Assembly: GCA_017415025.1 (NCBI GenBank)
Contig: JAFQJH010000002.1
Location: 1-64,000 of the forward strand
Reading direction: 5' to 3'
DNA: 64,000 bases
DNA from: Clostridia bacterium
GTDB lineage: Bacteria; Bacillota; Clostridia; Oscillospirales; Acutalibacteraceae
Under the pieces are notes generated by a model. The model saw only the letters and a program-made list of their open reading frames with translations. It had not been told where the DNA came from and ran no database searches. Position numbers and translations under genes: made by a program. Each line of letters begins with the position of its first letter. The stretch's first letter is position 1. Positions 42,320 to 51,485 of this stretch are shown here, piece after piece.

Positions 42320-42344
42320 TCACCCGAAAAAATTTTTCGGGTGA
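42320..42344. terminator. Terminator after the 449-residue membrane protein
   Basis: A perfect palindrome TCACCCGAAAAA-A-TTTTTCGGGTGA followed by six T. Confidence 0.85.
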
Positions 42345-42371
42345 TTTTTTGTTTAAAGGACAAACTATATT

Positions 42372-42536
42372 TTATAAATCATCTGCATCCTGAACAGGCA
42401 TTTCGCCCTCCTCGGGATTGCCTGTATAGCTGCCGAGAACATCACTTTCGGATGCAGTTTCCCAATCCGCGATAATTGATTCGACAAGCGGTGACAGCTT
42501 CGGCTTCTTTTTTTCCTTTTTATTCTTTTTATCCAT
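42372..42536 (-). CDS. Small conserved-type acidic-tailed protein
   Basis: A 54-residue protein. A Lys-rich start (MDKKNKKEKKKPKLSP) leads to LVESIIADWETASESDVLGS and an acidic end, PEEGEMPVQDADDL. I have seen this pattern in small proteins of Clostridia with no assigned role, so I treat it as a real gene. GGAGGTGAAAC stands before the ATG. It is divergent from mltG, with a shared upstream region of about 90 nt. Confidence 0.75.
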   Translation of the reverse strand: MDKKNKKEKKKPKLSPLVESIIADWETASESDVLGSYTGNPEEGEMPVQDADDL

Positions 42537-42567
42537 AGTTTCACCTCCCGAATTATTGTTTGCACAA

Positions 42568-42596
42568 TTGACACAGAAATGAATTTAATGTATCAT
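42568..42596 (+). promoter_or_regulatory. Promoter of mltG
   Basis: TTGACA (42568-42573), 17 nt, TATCAT (42591-42596), about 30 nt before the ATG. Confidence 0.6.
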
Positions 42597-42627
42597 AAAT
42601 AAAATGAAAATTTTTCAGAGGTAAAGT

Positions 42628-43479
42628 ATGAAAAAGACAATTTCTGCCATAATTTGTTGTATTCTGGTGTTACTCACTTTTTCCGCGTGTGATGCGGGTG
42701 AGGGCATCCCTTTCCTTACAACAAAAAGCTCAACAACAACGGTAAAAAATACGGTAACAGTCACCTTCCCCGAAGGCTTTACAATAGTCGATATTGCCGA
42801 GAGACTCGCAGAAAACAACGTCTGCTCAAAGACAGAGTTTCTTGAAATCTGCAATCAGCCGTATGAGGGAATTGAAATTGAAAATGCCGAGGACAGAATT
42901 TATCTGCTCGAGGGCTACGTCTTCCCCGACACCTACGAATTTTATTTCAACTCTGACCCGAAGGCAGTGCTTGATAAATTCATTGACAATTACAATAAAA
43001 AGATAACACCCGAAATCAAGGCAAAAGCCGAAGCTCTCGGCTACACGATGGATGAAATGCTCACACTCGCATCCATTATTCAGAAGGAATGTGACAAGGA
43101 CATTGCCGAATGTGCGGCAGTTTCTTCAGTTTTTCACAACAGACTCAAAAGCCCGTCCTTCCCCCTTCTGCAAAGTGACGTCACGACATTCTATATCACG
43201 CAGAAGCTCGGCGAACAGCTCGGATACAATAAAGAAGTCAAGCTCGACGGACAGAACGATACCGTTAAGAAATATATGGACCTTTACAGCACATATTACT
43301 GCAAAGGCTTGCCCGCAGGACCTATCTGCAACCCCGGCAAAAAGGCAATTGTTGCCGCTGTCAGCCCTGCCGACACGGATTATTACTACTTCCTGACCGA
43401 CCCCACGGGCGAGGACTTCTACTATGCAAGCACACTTTCACAGCATCAGAAAAACGGCAGGGATGCGGGATTGTTTTAA
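42628..43479 (+). CDS. mltG: Endolytic murein transglycosylase, lipoprotein form
   Basis: A 283-residue MltG-like enzyme that cuts nascent peptidoglycan and ends glycan strand growth. The catalytic Glu is E154 in ASIIQKECDKD. Further conserved segments are SSVFHNRLK, PLLQSDVTTFY, and GLPAGPICNPGKKAI near the end. A lipobox, LTFSAC with Cys 21, shows it is a lipoprotein; most MltG proteins instead have a membrane helix. A LysM-like segment (about 42-75) precedes the catalytic part. Lgt at 14310 would modify it. Confidence 0.9.
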   Translation: MKKTISAIICCILVLLTFSACDAGEGIPFLTTKSSTTTVKNTVTVTFPEGFTIVDIAERLAENNVCSKTEFLEICNQPYEGIEIENAEDRIYLLEGYVFPDTYEFYFNSDPKAVLDKFIDNYNKKITPEIKAKAEALGYTMDEMLTLASIIQKECDKDIAECAAVSSVFHNRLKSPSFPLLQSDVTTFYITQKLGEQLGYNKEVKLDGQNDTVKKYMDLYSTYYCKGLPAGPICNPGKKAIVAAVSPADTDYYYFLTDPTGEDFYYASTLSQHQKNGRDAGLF

Positions 43480-43491
43480 GAGGTAAGAAAA

Positions 43492-44091
43492 ATGAAGCTT
43501 CATTTTATGGGAAAATATGATCAGAATCCAGACAGCCTCCCTCACAACGAGCATTTCCCCGGTGCGGTAAAATATAAAGAACCTGACGACTTGAAGAAAT
43601 TCGCAATTCTTGCAAATGTAATTGCATTTGTTATCTCGGCTGTACTTGCTGTTTTCGCCGTAATCAGGTGTTTGGACTATTTTGAGCTCAAGGATTTCAC
43701 ATCAATATCTTTGGGATGTTTTGTTTCGGTTTTGACATTATTCCCTCACGAGCTTTTGCACGCGGTTTGCTTTAAAAAGGACGTTTATTTTTACACAGAT
43801 TTCGCAAAAGGAATTGCCTTTGTAACAGGTACGGAGCCGATGAGCAAGGGCAGATTCATTCTTATGTCCCTGCTTCCCAATATTGTTTTCGGCTTTATTC
43901 CGTATATCATAGGCTTAATTTTCCCGAATCAGATGTTTCTGATATCTTTAGGCGTTATGGCAACGGGTATGGGCGCAGGCGATTATTTTAATATTTTCAA
44001 TACTTTAACACAAGTTCCGAAGGGCGCAAAAGTGTATATGCACAAAACCAACACATATTGGTACATACCGCAGGACGAAAACGATTTGTGA
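43492..44091 (+). CDS. DUF3267 membrane zincin-like protein
   Basis: A 199-residue membrane protein with four hydrophobic segments (about 38-60, 72-95, 120-145, 150-172). The second carries HELLH (86-90), the zinc-protease motif that marks DUF3267. The family is thought to be site-2-protease-like or otherwise a putative zinc peptidase; no substrate is known. It follows mltG by 12 nt and so is likely co-transcribed with it. Confidence 0.82.
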   Translation: MKLHFMGKYDQNPDSLPHNEHFPGAVKYKEPDDLKKFAILANVIAFVISAVLAVFAVIRCLDYFELKDFTSISLGCFVSVLTLFPHELLHAVCFKKDVYFYTDFAKGIAFVTGTEPMSKGRFILMSLLPNIVFGFIPYIIGLIFPNQMFLISLGVMATGMGAGDYFNIFNTLTQVPKGAKVYMHKTNTYWYIPQDENDL

Positions 44092-44146
44092 TTATATTTA
44101 CGGCAATATTTTTCTTTAAAAACCTGAAAATTTATATCATAAATGA

Positions 44147-44175
44147 TTGCATTTTTTTTAAATTCGCGTTATAAT
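44147..44175 (+). promoter_or_regulatory. Promoter of guaB
   Basis: TTGCAT (44147-44152), 17 nt, TATAAT (44170-44175). No purine riboswitch is visible in the short leader. Confidence 0.6.
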
Positions 44176-44216
44176 AACATAATTTATAAAACAGACAAAA
44201 AACAGATACAGTTTAG

Positions 44217-45695
<1,479 letters not shown>

Positions 45696-45704
45696 AATAT
45701 TTCA

Positions 45705-45730
45705 AAAGCCTTGCCTCACGGCAAGGCTTT
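45705..45730 (+). terminator. Terminator of guaB
   Basis: A perfect 11-bp stem AAAGCCTTGCC / GGCAAGGCTTT with loop TCAC and a T run. A second hairpin (GAGCTCTA...TAGAGCTC, about 45797-45826) may act as a back-up. Confidence 0.88.
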
Positions 45731-45901
45731 TTTATTTAGGACGGAGGACGCATTCCAAAATTTATGGTTTTGAAGCTATCGCAGACAAGAAGAAAGAGCT
45801 CTACCTCTCAAAAGAGATAGAGCTCGTTTTTGTTGATATATAAGGGTTTCAGAGCTTATTACAAGCGAAGCGAGTAACAAGATTCTGACTAAGTCAGGTT
45901 C

Positions 45902-46900
45902 TTATTTGCTTGCTTCTTCAACTGCAACTGCACAAGCAACTGTCATACCAACCATCGGGTTGTTACCTGCACCGATGAGACCCATCATCTCTACGTGTGC
46001 GGGAACTGATGAAGAACCTGCGAACTGTGCGTCTGAGTGCATACGGCCCATTGTATCTGTCATACCGTAGGAAGCAGGACCTGCTGCCATATTATCCGGA
46101 TGAAGTGTACGGCCTGTGCCGCCGCCTGATGCAACTGAGAAGTAGTTTACGCCGTTTTCGTTACACCACTTCTTGTATGTGCCTGCAACAGGATGCTGGA
46201 AGCGTGTCGGGTTTGTTGAGTTACCTGTGATAGAAACACCAACATTCTCAAGCTTCATAATTGCAACGCCTTCGGGAACGTTATCTGCACCGTAGCATCT
46301 TACGTCTGCTCTCGGGCCGTTTGAATATGCCTTCTCTTCAACAACCTTAACTGTCTCTGAGTAGGGATCAAACTCTGTCTTGCAGTATGTGAAGCCGTTG
46401 ATTCTTGAAATAATCATAGCGGCATCCTTGCCAAGACCGTTGAGGATAACGCGAAGGGGCTTTGTTCTGACCTTATTAGCGTTAAGAGCGATTTTGATAG
46501 CGCCCTCTGCAGCAGCGAATGACTCGTGACCTGCAAGGAAGCAGAAGCACTCTGTCTCGTCAGAAAGAAGCATCTTACCGAGGTTACCGTGACCGAGACC
46601 AACCTTACGGTTGTCAGCAACAGAACCCTTGATGCAGAATGCCTGAAGGCCGATACCGATAGCTGCAGCAGCGTCAGCAGCCTTTGTGCAACCCATCTTG
46701 ATTGCGATAGCGCAACCTACTGTGTAAGCCCATACTGCGTTTTCGAAGCAGATCGGCTGTGTTTCTCTTACGATCTTATCGCAATCGATACCCTTTGCAA
46801 GAGTGATTTCCTTACATTCTTCAACTGAAGAAATACCGTATTCAGCAAGAACAGCATTGATGTTATCAATACGTCTCTCGTAGCTTTCAAATAATGCCAT
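45902..46900 (-). CDS. GGGtGRT family protein
   Basis: A 332-residue protein of the GGGtGRT family, named from its motif, here SVASGGGTGRTLHPD near residue 255. The chain has eight Cys, several in conserved-looking positions (ETQPICFENAVW, NGFTYCKTEF). There is no signal peptide. The family occurs in anaerobes and has no known activity. It is always of interest here because its partner, 20 nt upstream, looks like an iron-sulfur scaffold, so a role with a metal cofactor is plausible (inference). Confidence 0.85.
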   Translation of the reverse strand: MALFESYERRIDNINAVLAEYGISSVEECKEITLAKGIDCDKIVRETQPICFENAVWAYTVGCAIAIKMGCTKAADAAAAIGIGLQAFCIKGSVADNRKVGLGHGNLGKMLLSDETECFCFLAGHESFAAAEGAIKIALNANKVRTKPLRVILNGLGKDAAMIISRINGFTYCKTEFDPYSETVKVVEEKAYSNGPRADVRCYGADNVPEGVAIMKLENVGVSITGNSTNPTRFQHPVAGTYKKWCNENGVNYFSVASGGGTGRTLHPDNMAAGPASYGMTDTMGRMHSDAQFAGSSSVPAHVEMMGLIGAGNNPMVGMTVACAVAVEEASK

Positions 46901-46920
46901 TGTAATTTACCTCCTCTTAC

Positions 46921-47616
46921 TTATTCTTTTCTCGGGTCGATGTACTTAGCAGCGTCGTTGAATCTGCCGTAAGTACCGATTGCCTTGTTGTATGCATCGT
47001 TGGGTGTGTCGCCCTTCTTGATGAAGTCTGTCATCTTGCCGAGTGATACGAACTCATAGCCGATAACCTGATTGTCCTCATCGAGAGCCATACGTGTAAC
47101 ATAGCCCTCTGCCATTTCAAGGTAACGAACGCCCTTAACCTTTGTACCGTACATTGTACCAACCTGTGAACGAAGGCCCTTACCGAGGTCCTCAAGACCT
47201 GCACCGACTGAAAGACCGTCATCTGAGAATGCAGACTGTGAACGGCCGTAAACAATCTGAAGGAAGAGCTCGCGCATAGCTGTGTTGATAGCGTCACAAA
47301 CGAGGTCTGTGTTGAGTGCTTCAAGGATTGTCTTGCCCGGAAGAATCTCTGCAGCCATAGCAGCTGAATGAGTCATACCTGAGCAACCGATTGTCTCAAC
47401 AAGTGCCTCTTCAATAATACCTTCTTTAACGTTGAGTGAAAGCTTACAAGCGCCCTGCTGAGGTGCACACCAGCCCACACCGTGTGTGAAAGCGGAAATA
47501 TCCTTGATTTCGTAAGCCTTAACCCACTTACCCTCTTCGGGGATCGGAGCAGGACCGTGATTCGGGCCCTTGGCTACACAGCACATTTCCTCTACTTCAC
47601 GTGAATAGTTGATCAT
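46921..47616 (-). CDS. NifU-like iron-sulfur scaffold protein
   Basis: A 231-residue protein related to the NifU/IscU N-terminal scaffold family. It keeps three well-placed Cys in HGVGWCAPQQGACKL and VETIGCSGMTHSA, plus LVCDAINTAM, which could hold a 2Fe-2S cluster. It is longer than IscU, with a separate C-terminal part that follows VGTMYGTKVKGVRYLEMAEG. The pair with the GGGtGRT gene forms an operon behind a strong promoter (47704-47732), which suggests high expression. No IscS or SufB lies nearby, so it is not a standard Isc or Suf unit. Confidence 0.8.
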   Translation of the reverse strand: MINYSREVEEMCCVAKGPNHGPAPIPEEGKWVKAYEIKDISAFTHGVGWCAPQQGACKLSLNVKEGIIEEALVETIGCSGMTHSAAMAAEILPGKTILEALNTDLVCDAINTAMRELFLQIVYGRSQSAFSDDGLSVGAGLEDLGKGLRSQVGTMYGTKVKGVRYLEMAEGYVTRMALDEDNQVIGYEFVSLGKMTDFIKKGDTPNDAYNKAIGTYGRFNDAAKYIDPRKE

Positions 47617-47703
47617 GTTGTAAATCTCCTTTCGGTTTATATAGGTTCAGTTCTGCGACCTCGCCTTTATATACATCTTTTCGGGCAAACGCCCATCTTG
47701 ATT

Positions 47704-47732
47704 ATTATATCAATGTGTGAAAGATTTATCAA
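47704..47732 (-). promoter_or_regulatory. Promoter of the NifU-like/GGGtGRT operon
   Basis: On the minus strand TTGATA (47732-47727), 17 nt, TATAAT (47709-47704). The leader is about 80 nt and holds a GGGCG-TTT-GCCC hairpin. Confidence 0.65.
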
Positions 47733-47831
47733 GTGTTTTTGTAAATATTTTCAAAAATCGGGTCTGATTTTAGGTGATTATGCCACTTTCAGCCGCAAAA
47801 ATAATCGGGACACCGAAGCATCCCGAAAAAA

Positions 47832-48542
47832 TCAACCCTTTTCAAAAATCAAGCCCTGCTGCTCTCTGATATCGTTCGGGCCGTCCTTCCATGCGGGAAC
47901 GCACTTCTGCGTAAGACGGTCGTTCGAATCAAACATAAACTGCACCTTATAGCCAAGGCATTTGTAGCTGAGGCTGTGGTCGTCATACTCTGTCTCTGAA
48001 ATAGCGAACATAGGTGAAATACCCTGTGCCGCAAGAGTATGGTCAACAGTATACATTATAGTCCAGAGTGTAGCGATTGAAACAATTGTAATAAGAGCAA
48101 TCTGAAGGAATTTGGTCTTGGATTTTTTATCCTTCGGCTGCTTTTCCTTCTTTTCTTTTTTAGCCTTTTTATCCTGCTTTACCTCCGGCTCGTCATCCTC
48201 GGGAACCTCATCGAGAAGTACGGGAGCAACAACGGGAGCTGCCGCAACGGGCTCTTCCTCTGCAGGTGCTTCGGGCTCTTCCTCGACGAGCTCTTCAGCA
48301 ACCTCTTCGATAACAGGCTCTTCAACAACCGGCTCATCAATAATCAGTTCTTCGATAACGGACTCCTCAACTTCCTCAACGGGAGTCACGTCAATCGTGG
48401 GAGCAGGCATCTCCTCCGGCTCTTTGTCAATTGCAATTTTGCTTTCTGTTGTCTCTATTTCAGAAAAATCAAATTTAATTCTTTTCTCTGCAGACGTGCT
48501 TTCAAGAAGCTCATCAATTCTGTCAAATTTATTGGAACTCAT
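47832..48542 (-). CDS. Acidic low-complexity single-pass membrane protein
   Basis: A 236-residue protein with no recognised family. A cytoplasmic N-terminal half is rich in Glu, Pro and Val (about 40-115, with runs like EEPVIEEVAEELVEEEPEAP). A Lys-rich stretch (about 122-148) and one membrane helix (about 150-172) come next, followed by an outside domain of about 65 residues containing two Cys. This layout suits a scaffold or sensor linking the inside to the wall, but that is only a guess. I start at the ATG at 48542 behind GGAGGTATAAT. Confidence 0.65.
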   Translation of the reverse strand: MSSNKFDRIDELLESTSAEKRIKFDFSEIETTESKIAIDKEPEEMPAPTIDVTPVEEVEESVIEELIIDEPVVEEPVIEEVAEELVEEEPEAPAEEEPVAAAPVVAPVLLDEVPEDDEPEVKQDKKAKKEKKEKQPKDKKSKTKFLQIALITIVSIATLWTIMYTVDHTLAAQGISPMFAISETEYDDHSLSYKCLGYKVQFMFDSNDRLTQKCVPAWKDGPNDIREQQGLIFEKG

Positions 48543-48640
48543 ATTATACCTCCAAAGCATTATAAATAGATTATATACTATTCACGAATTAAATCAAGTG
48601 GAAAATTAAAATTATTTTCGGTTTGGCTGTCAACACAACT

Positions 48641-50011
48641 TCACTTGCCGTCAGGCAAACTTAGTTGTTGAAGTAGTGCGACTACTTCGACATTTCCCGT
48701 TCTCGGGAACATATCAACGGGAGTTGCTTCGGCGACCCCGTAGCCGAAATCGAGAAAGCGTGCACAATCGCGCGCGAGGGTTGCGCTGTCACAGGAGACG
48801 TAAACCACACGCTCGGGTGCCATTTTTGAAACAGTCTCAAGCAGTTCCTCGTCACAGCCCTTTCTCGGCGGGTCGAGAATTACGACATCGGGCTTTATTC
48901 CCTCTTCAAAGAGAATTTCCGCCGCCTTTGATGCATCGGCGCAGATAAATCTCGCGTTGCCGATACCGTTGAGTTCGGCGTTCTTCTTTGCATTTTCAAC
49001 CGCCTGCGGTACAATTTCAACTCCGACAAGCTGTTTCGCATCCCTTGCCATAGTCAGTCCTATCGTACCCGTACCGCAGTAAAGGTCAATAAGTGTTTCT
49101 CCGCCCGTAAGGCCTGCATATTCCTTTGCTTTATTATAAAGAATTTCTGCGCCGTCGTGGTTGACCTGATAGAAGGACAGCGGAGAAATGTTGAATTTAA
49201 GCGAGCACAGCTCATCCGTGATGTAATCAGAGCCATAGAGGGTGATGCACTCCTCACCGAGGACGACATTTGTTTTTTTAGTATTCACGTTAAGGATAAC
49301 ACTCTTGAGTCCGTTGATTTCCTCTTCAAGCGTTGCGATAAGCTCGTCAGTAAAAGGAACATTTCTGCCGTTTACGACAAGGCAGACCATAATTTCGCCC
49401 GTAACAAAGCCTTTGCGGATGTAGATATGGCGAAGAAGTCCTTTGTGGGCAATTTCGTCATAAACGCTGATTTTTTTATCTCTTATCCAATCGCGGAAGA
49501 TATCGACAACTTTTCGGAAATCTTCAGGCTGAAGCGAGCAATCCGCACAGTCAATAATACGGTGGGTCATCGGCGCATAAAAACCGATTTTTGCAAAGCT
49601 GCCGTCCTTACCGACGGGATACTGCGCTTTGTTTCTGTAACGTGTTGATGAGGGCGAACCGATTATCGGCTTTAAGTCAATATCAAGTCCGCCGATACGC
49701 TTGAAGTTGTCGGCAACCTGAGTCTGCTTGATTTCAAGCTCTGCCTTATAGCTGATATGAGCAAAGCAGCATCCGCCGCACTTATCCGAAACCGCACATT
49801 CAGGTTTTATTCTTATCGGTGAGCGTTGCGTGATTTTCTTAATAATTCCGACGGCATAGGTCTTTTTGACCTTGATAATGTGCGCTATGATATGGTCGCC
49901 TGTCACCGCACCGCGGACAAAAACCGTCATTCCGTTATAATCGCAGACACCGCTGCCCTGCACGGTACAGCTTTTAACCGTCAAAGCTATTTCGTCATTC
50001 TTTTTAAGCAC
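48641..50011 (-). CDS. rlmD: 23S rRNA (uracil-5-)-methyltransferase, RlmD/RumA type
   Basis: A 456-residue SAM-dependent RNA methyltransferase. A TRAM domain (about 5-60; VKSCTVQGSGVCDYNG) comes first, then an iron-sulfur motif (CAVSDKCGGCCFAH, about 80-95). The Rossmann fold has LIDLYCGTGTIGL, and the nucleophile Cys is in VVYVSCDSATLARD. It should methylate a uracil of 23S rRNA, or of tRNA as in TrmFO-lacking species. I choose the GTG at 50011 because AAGGCGGTGAAGG precedes it and the promoter (50071-50043) leaves only a short leader. Confidence 0.85.
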   Translation of the reverse strand: MLKKNDEIALTVKSCTVQGSGVCDYNGMTVFVRGAVTGDHIIAHIIKVKKTYAVGIIKKITQRSPIRIKPECAVSDKCGGCCFAHISYKAELEIKQTQVADNFKRIGGLDIDLKPIIGSPSSTRYRNKAQYPVGKDGSFAKIGFYAPMTHRIIDCADCSLQPEDFRKVVDIFRDWIRDKKISVYDEIAHKGLLRHIYIRKGFVTGEIMVCLVVNGRNVPFTDELIATLEEEINGLKSVILNVNTKKTNVVLGEECITLYGSDYITDELCSLKFNISPLSFYQVNHDGAEILYNKAKEYAGLTGGETLIDLYCGTGTIGLTMARDAKQLVGVEIVPQAVENAKKNAELNGIGNARFICADASKAAEILFEEGIKPDVVILDPPRKGCDEELLETVSKMAPERVVYVSCDSATLARDCARFLDFGYGVAEATPVDMFPRTGNVEVVALLQQLSLPDGK

Positions 50012-50042
50012 ACCTTCACCGCCTTTTGTCATATTGTCGGAT

Positions 50043-50071
50043 ATTGTACCACATTTCTTATTAAAAATCAA
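50043..50071 (-). promoter_or_regulatory. Promoter of rlmD
   Basis: On the minus strand TTGATT (50071-50066), 17 nt, TACAAT (50048-50043). Confidence 0.6.
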
Positions 50072-50099
50072 CGAAAAAGAATGAAGTGCCCCGCATATA

Positions 50100-50128
50100 T
50101 TGACCTCGCCCGAATCAAGTGATATAAT
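50100..50128 (+). promoter_or_regulatory. Promoter of the FMN riboswitch and ribU
   Basis: TTGACC (50100-50105), 17 nt, TATAAT (50123-50128). The transcript would start a few nt before the riboswitch. Confidence 0.7.
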
Positions 50129-50146
50129 TGTCTCAAGTGAACAGTT

Positions 50147-50476
50147 ATCTTCGGGGCGGGGTGTGATTCCCCACCGACGGTGTTTGAGAGCGACAGCACT
50201 CATAAGCCCGTGAGCGCAAACAATATTGTGCTGATTTGGTGAGATTCCAAAGCCGACGGTTAGGGTAGCAAAGATAAATACGGATGTGCTGAAAAGGTGT
50301 TTTTTTCGTGCTTTTCGGTCAAGATTTTACGGAGGATATTTTCGGTGAGCCTAGGCAAAAGCACAGCAAATCCCGGTGGATTTGCGAGCATCTAAACAAC
50401 GGCTCAGCGGAAAGAGACCTGTAAAAACATATCCGGCTTTATCTTTGTTACCCGTATAGTCCGGATGGAAGAAGAT
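50147..50476 (+). ncRNA. FMN riboswitch (RFN element) with expanded arm
   Basis: The RFN signature is complete at both ends: ATCTTCGGGGCGGGGTG, ATTCCCCACCGACGGTG, AAGCCCGTGAGCG, GATTTGGTGAGATTCC and AAAGCCGACGGTT on the 5' side (50147-50261), and TAGTCCGGATGGAAGAAGAT (50457-50476) on the 3' side. ATCTTC pairs with GAAGAT to close it. The usual short arm between them is replaced by about 195 nt that fold into a long stem (50263-50278 with 50438-50453) and at least three further helices. A terminator follows, so FMN should turn off ribU. Confidence 0.9.
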
Positions 50477-50492
50477 TTGTATATTACAAACC

Positions 50493-50520
50493 AAGCCCCG
50501 TACATTCGTGTATGGGGCTT
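50493..50520 (+). terminator. Terminator of the FMN riboswitch
   Basis: AAGCCCCGTACA-TTCG-TGTATGGGGCTT, a 12-bp stem with a UUCG loop, followed by TTT. It is the likely expression platform. Confidence 0.85.
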
Positions 50521-50580
50521 TTTCGTTGATAACTCTCGCTGAAATCACATCACCGGAAAGTCGTAGTGTTTTGATTCTTC

Positions 50581-50606
50581 GGGACATCGAAGGCGCCGTC
50601 CCCTAC
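50581..50606 (-). repeat. REP-like element, GTAG plus hairpin
   Basis: On the minus strand GTAG is followed by GGGAC, a loop, and GTCCC. It sits between the riboswitch terminator and ribU and shares its loop with the element at 255-280. Confidence 0.65.
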
Positions 50607-50653
50607 GTTTTATCAAAGCAGTAAACGAACTCCGGCAAAAAGGAGTTACAATT

Positions 50654-51268
50654 ATGGGAACAACCGGTAAAAGAAACAACATTAAAACTGTCCGTAAGCT
50701 GACCGTTACGGCAATTATGTCCGCTCTCGGTTTTGCGCTGATGATGCTCGACTTTCCCGTGCCGATTATGCCGTCATTCATCAAATTCGATTTTTCGGAG
50801 CTTCCTGCACTTATCACCGCCTTCGCCTACGGTCCCGGCTACGGAGTGCTTGTCTGTCTTCTGAAAAACGCACTTCACCTGCCGATAACCTCCACTCAGT
50901 TTGTCGGTGAGCTTTCGAACTTCCTTATGGGTGCAGCATTTGTTTTCGTTGCAGGTCTTTTCTATAAGATAAAGCGTACAAGAAGCTTTGCCCTTATAGG
51001 CTCACTTGTCGGAAATTTTGCAATGGCTGTCGCTTGCTTCGTTGTCAATTTTTTCATCACATACCCGATTTATATGGAGATTCTTATCCCGGAGCAGGCA
51101 ATTCTCGGAATGTATCAGGCTATTATGCCTAGTATGGATTCAATCTGGAAGGCAATTCTTGTGTTTAACGTGCCGTTCACATTCGTTAAGGGGCTCGCAA
51201 GTGTTGCAATTACCTTCCTTATTTACCAAAAGATTTCTCCCCTGCTCAAGGGTAAAAATCTTTCTTAA
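50654..51268 (+). CDS. ribU: Riboflavin ECF transporter S component
   Basis: A 204-residue membrane protein with six helices, the substrate-binding part of an energy-coupling factor transporter for riboflavin. The family signature is clear: FPVPIMPSFIKFDFSELPAL near 35-54, then FAYGPGYGVLVCLLKNALHL. Control by an FMN riboswitch upstream supports the substrate. The shared EcfA and EcfT subunits are not in the window. AAGGAG precedes the ATG. Confidence 0.93.
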   Translation: MGTTGKRNNIKTVRKLTVTAIMSALGFALMMLDFPVPIMPSFIKFDFSELPALITAFAYGPGYGVLVCLLKNALHLPITSTQFVGELSNFLMGAAFVFVAGLFYKIKRTRSFALIGSLVGNFAMAVACFVVNFFITYPIYMEILIPEQAILGMYQAIMPSMDSIWKAILVFNVPFTFVKGLASVAITFLIYQKISPLLKGKNLS

Positions 51269-51271
51269 CTG

Positions 51272-51300
51272 TTGACAATCTGAATAAATTGTGTTATATT
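51272..51300 (+). promoter_or_regulatory. Promoter of metK
   Basis: TTGACA (51272-51277), 17 nt, TATATT (51295-51300), about 30 nt upstream of the SAM riboswitch. Confidence 0.75.
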
Positions 51301-51330
51301 CATTTATGCAAATTAAATAAATTCCGACAA

Positions 51331-51423
51331 CTTATTAAGAGTAGCTGAGGGAACAGGCCCTGTGAAGCTCGGCAACCTGCGTTATGCAAGGTGCTAAATC
51401 CTGCGGTGTAACCGAAAGATAAG
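51331..51423 (+). ncRNA. SAM-I riboswitch (S box)
   Basis: The S-box core is present: CTTATTAAGAG, GCTGAGGGAACAGGCCC, TGTGAAGCTCGGCAACC, AAGGTGCTAAATCCTGC and GAAAGATAAG closing on the start. It should shut off metK when S-adenosylmethionine is plentiful. Confidence 0.95.
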
Positions 51424-51429
51424 GTTTTT

Positions 51430-51455
51430 ATGCTCTCGGTTTGCGCCGAGGGCAT
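51430..51455 (+). terminator. Terminator of the SAM-I riboswitch
   Basis: ATGCTCTCGG and CCGAGGGCAT pair (one wobble) around a 6-nt loop, then TTTTT. Confidence 0.85.
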
Positions 51456-51485
51456 TTTTGTTGTCAAAAAAGGAGGACTTTTAAA

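Noticed and set aside
42365-42574. Basic open frame overlapping the 54-residue gene
   Set aside because: It is a shifted reading of the same strand; the 54-residue frame has the better ribosome site and composition.
50012-50203. N-terminal extension of RlmD
   Set aside because: The extension overlaps both the rlmD promoter and the FMN riboswitch on the other strand; TRAM begins after the GTG at 50011.
50340-50425. Cobalamin-like sequence inside the FMN riboswitch arm (GCAAATCC, AGAGACCTG)
   Set aside because: GCAAATCC forms a simple hairpin with GGATTTGC, and the other conserved blocks of the cobalamin riboswitch are missing.
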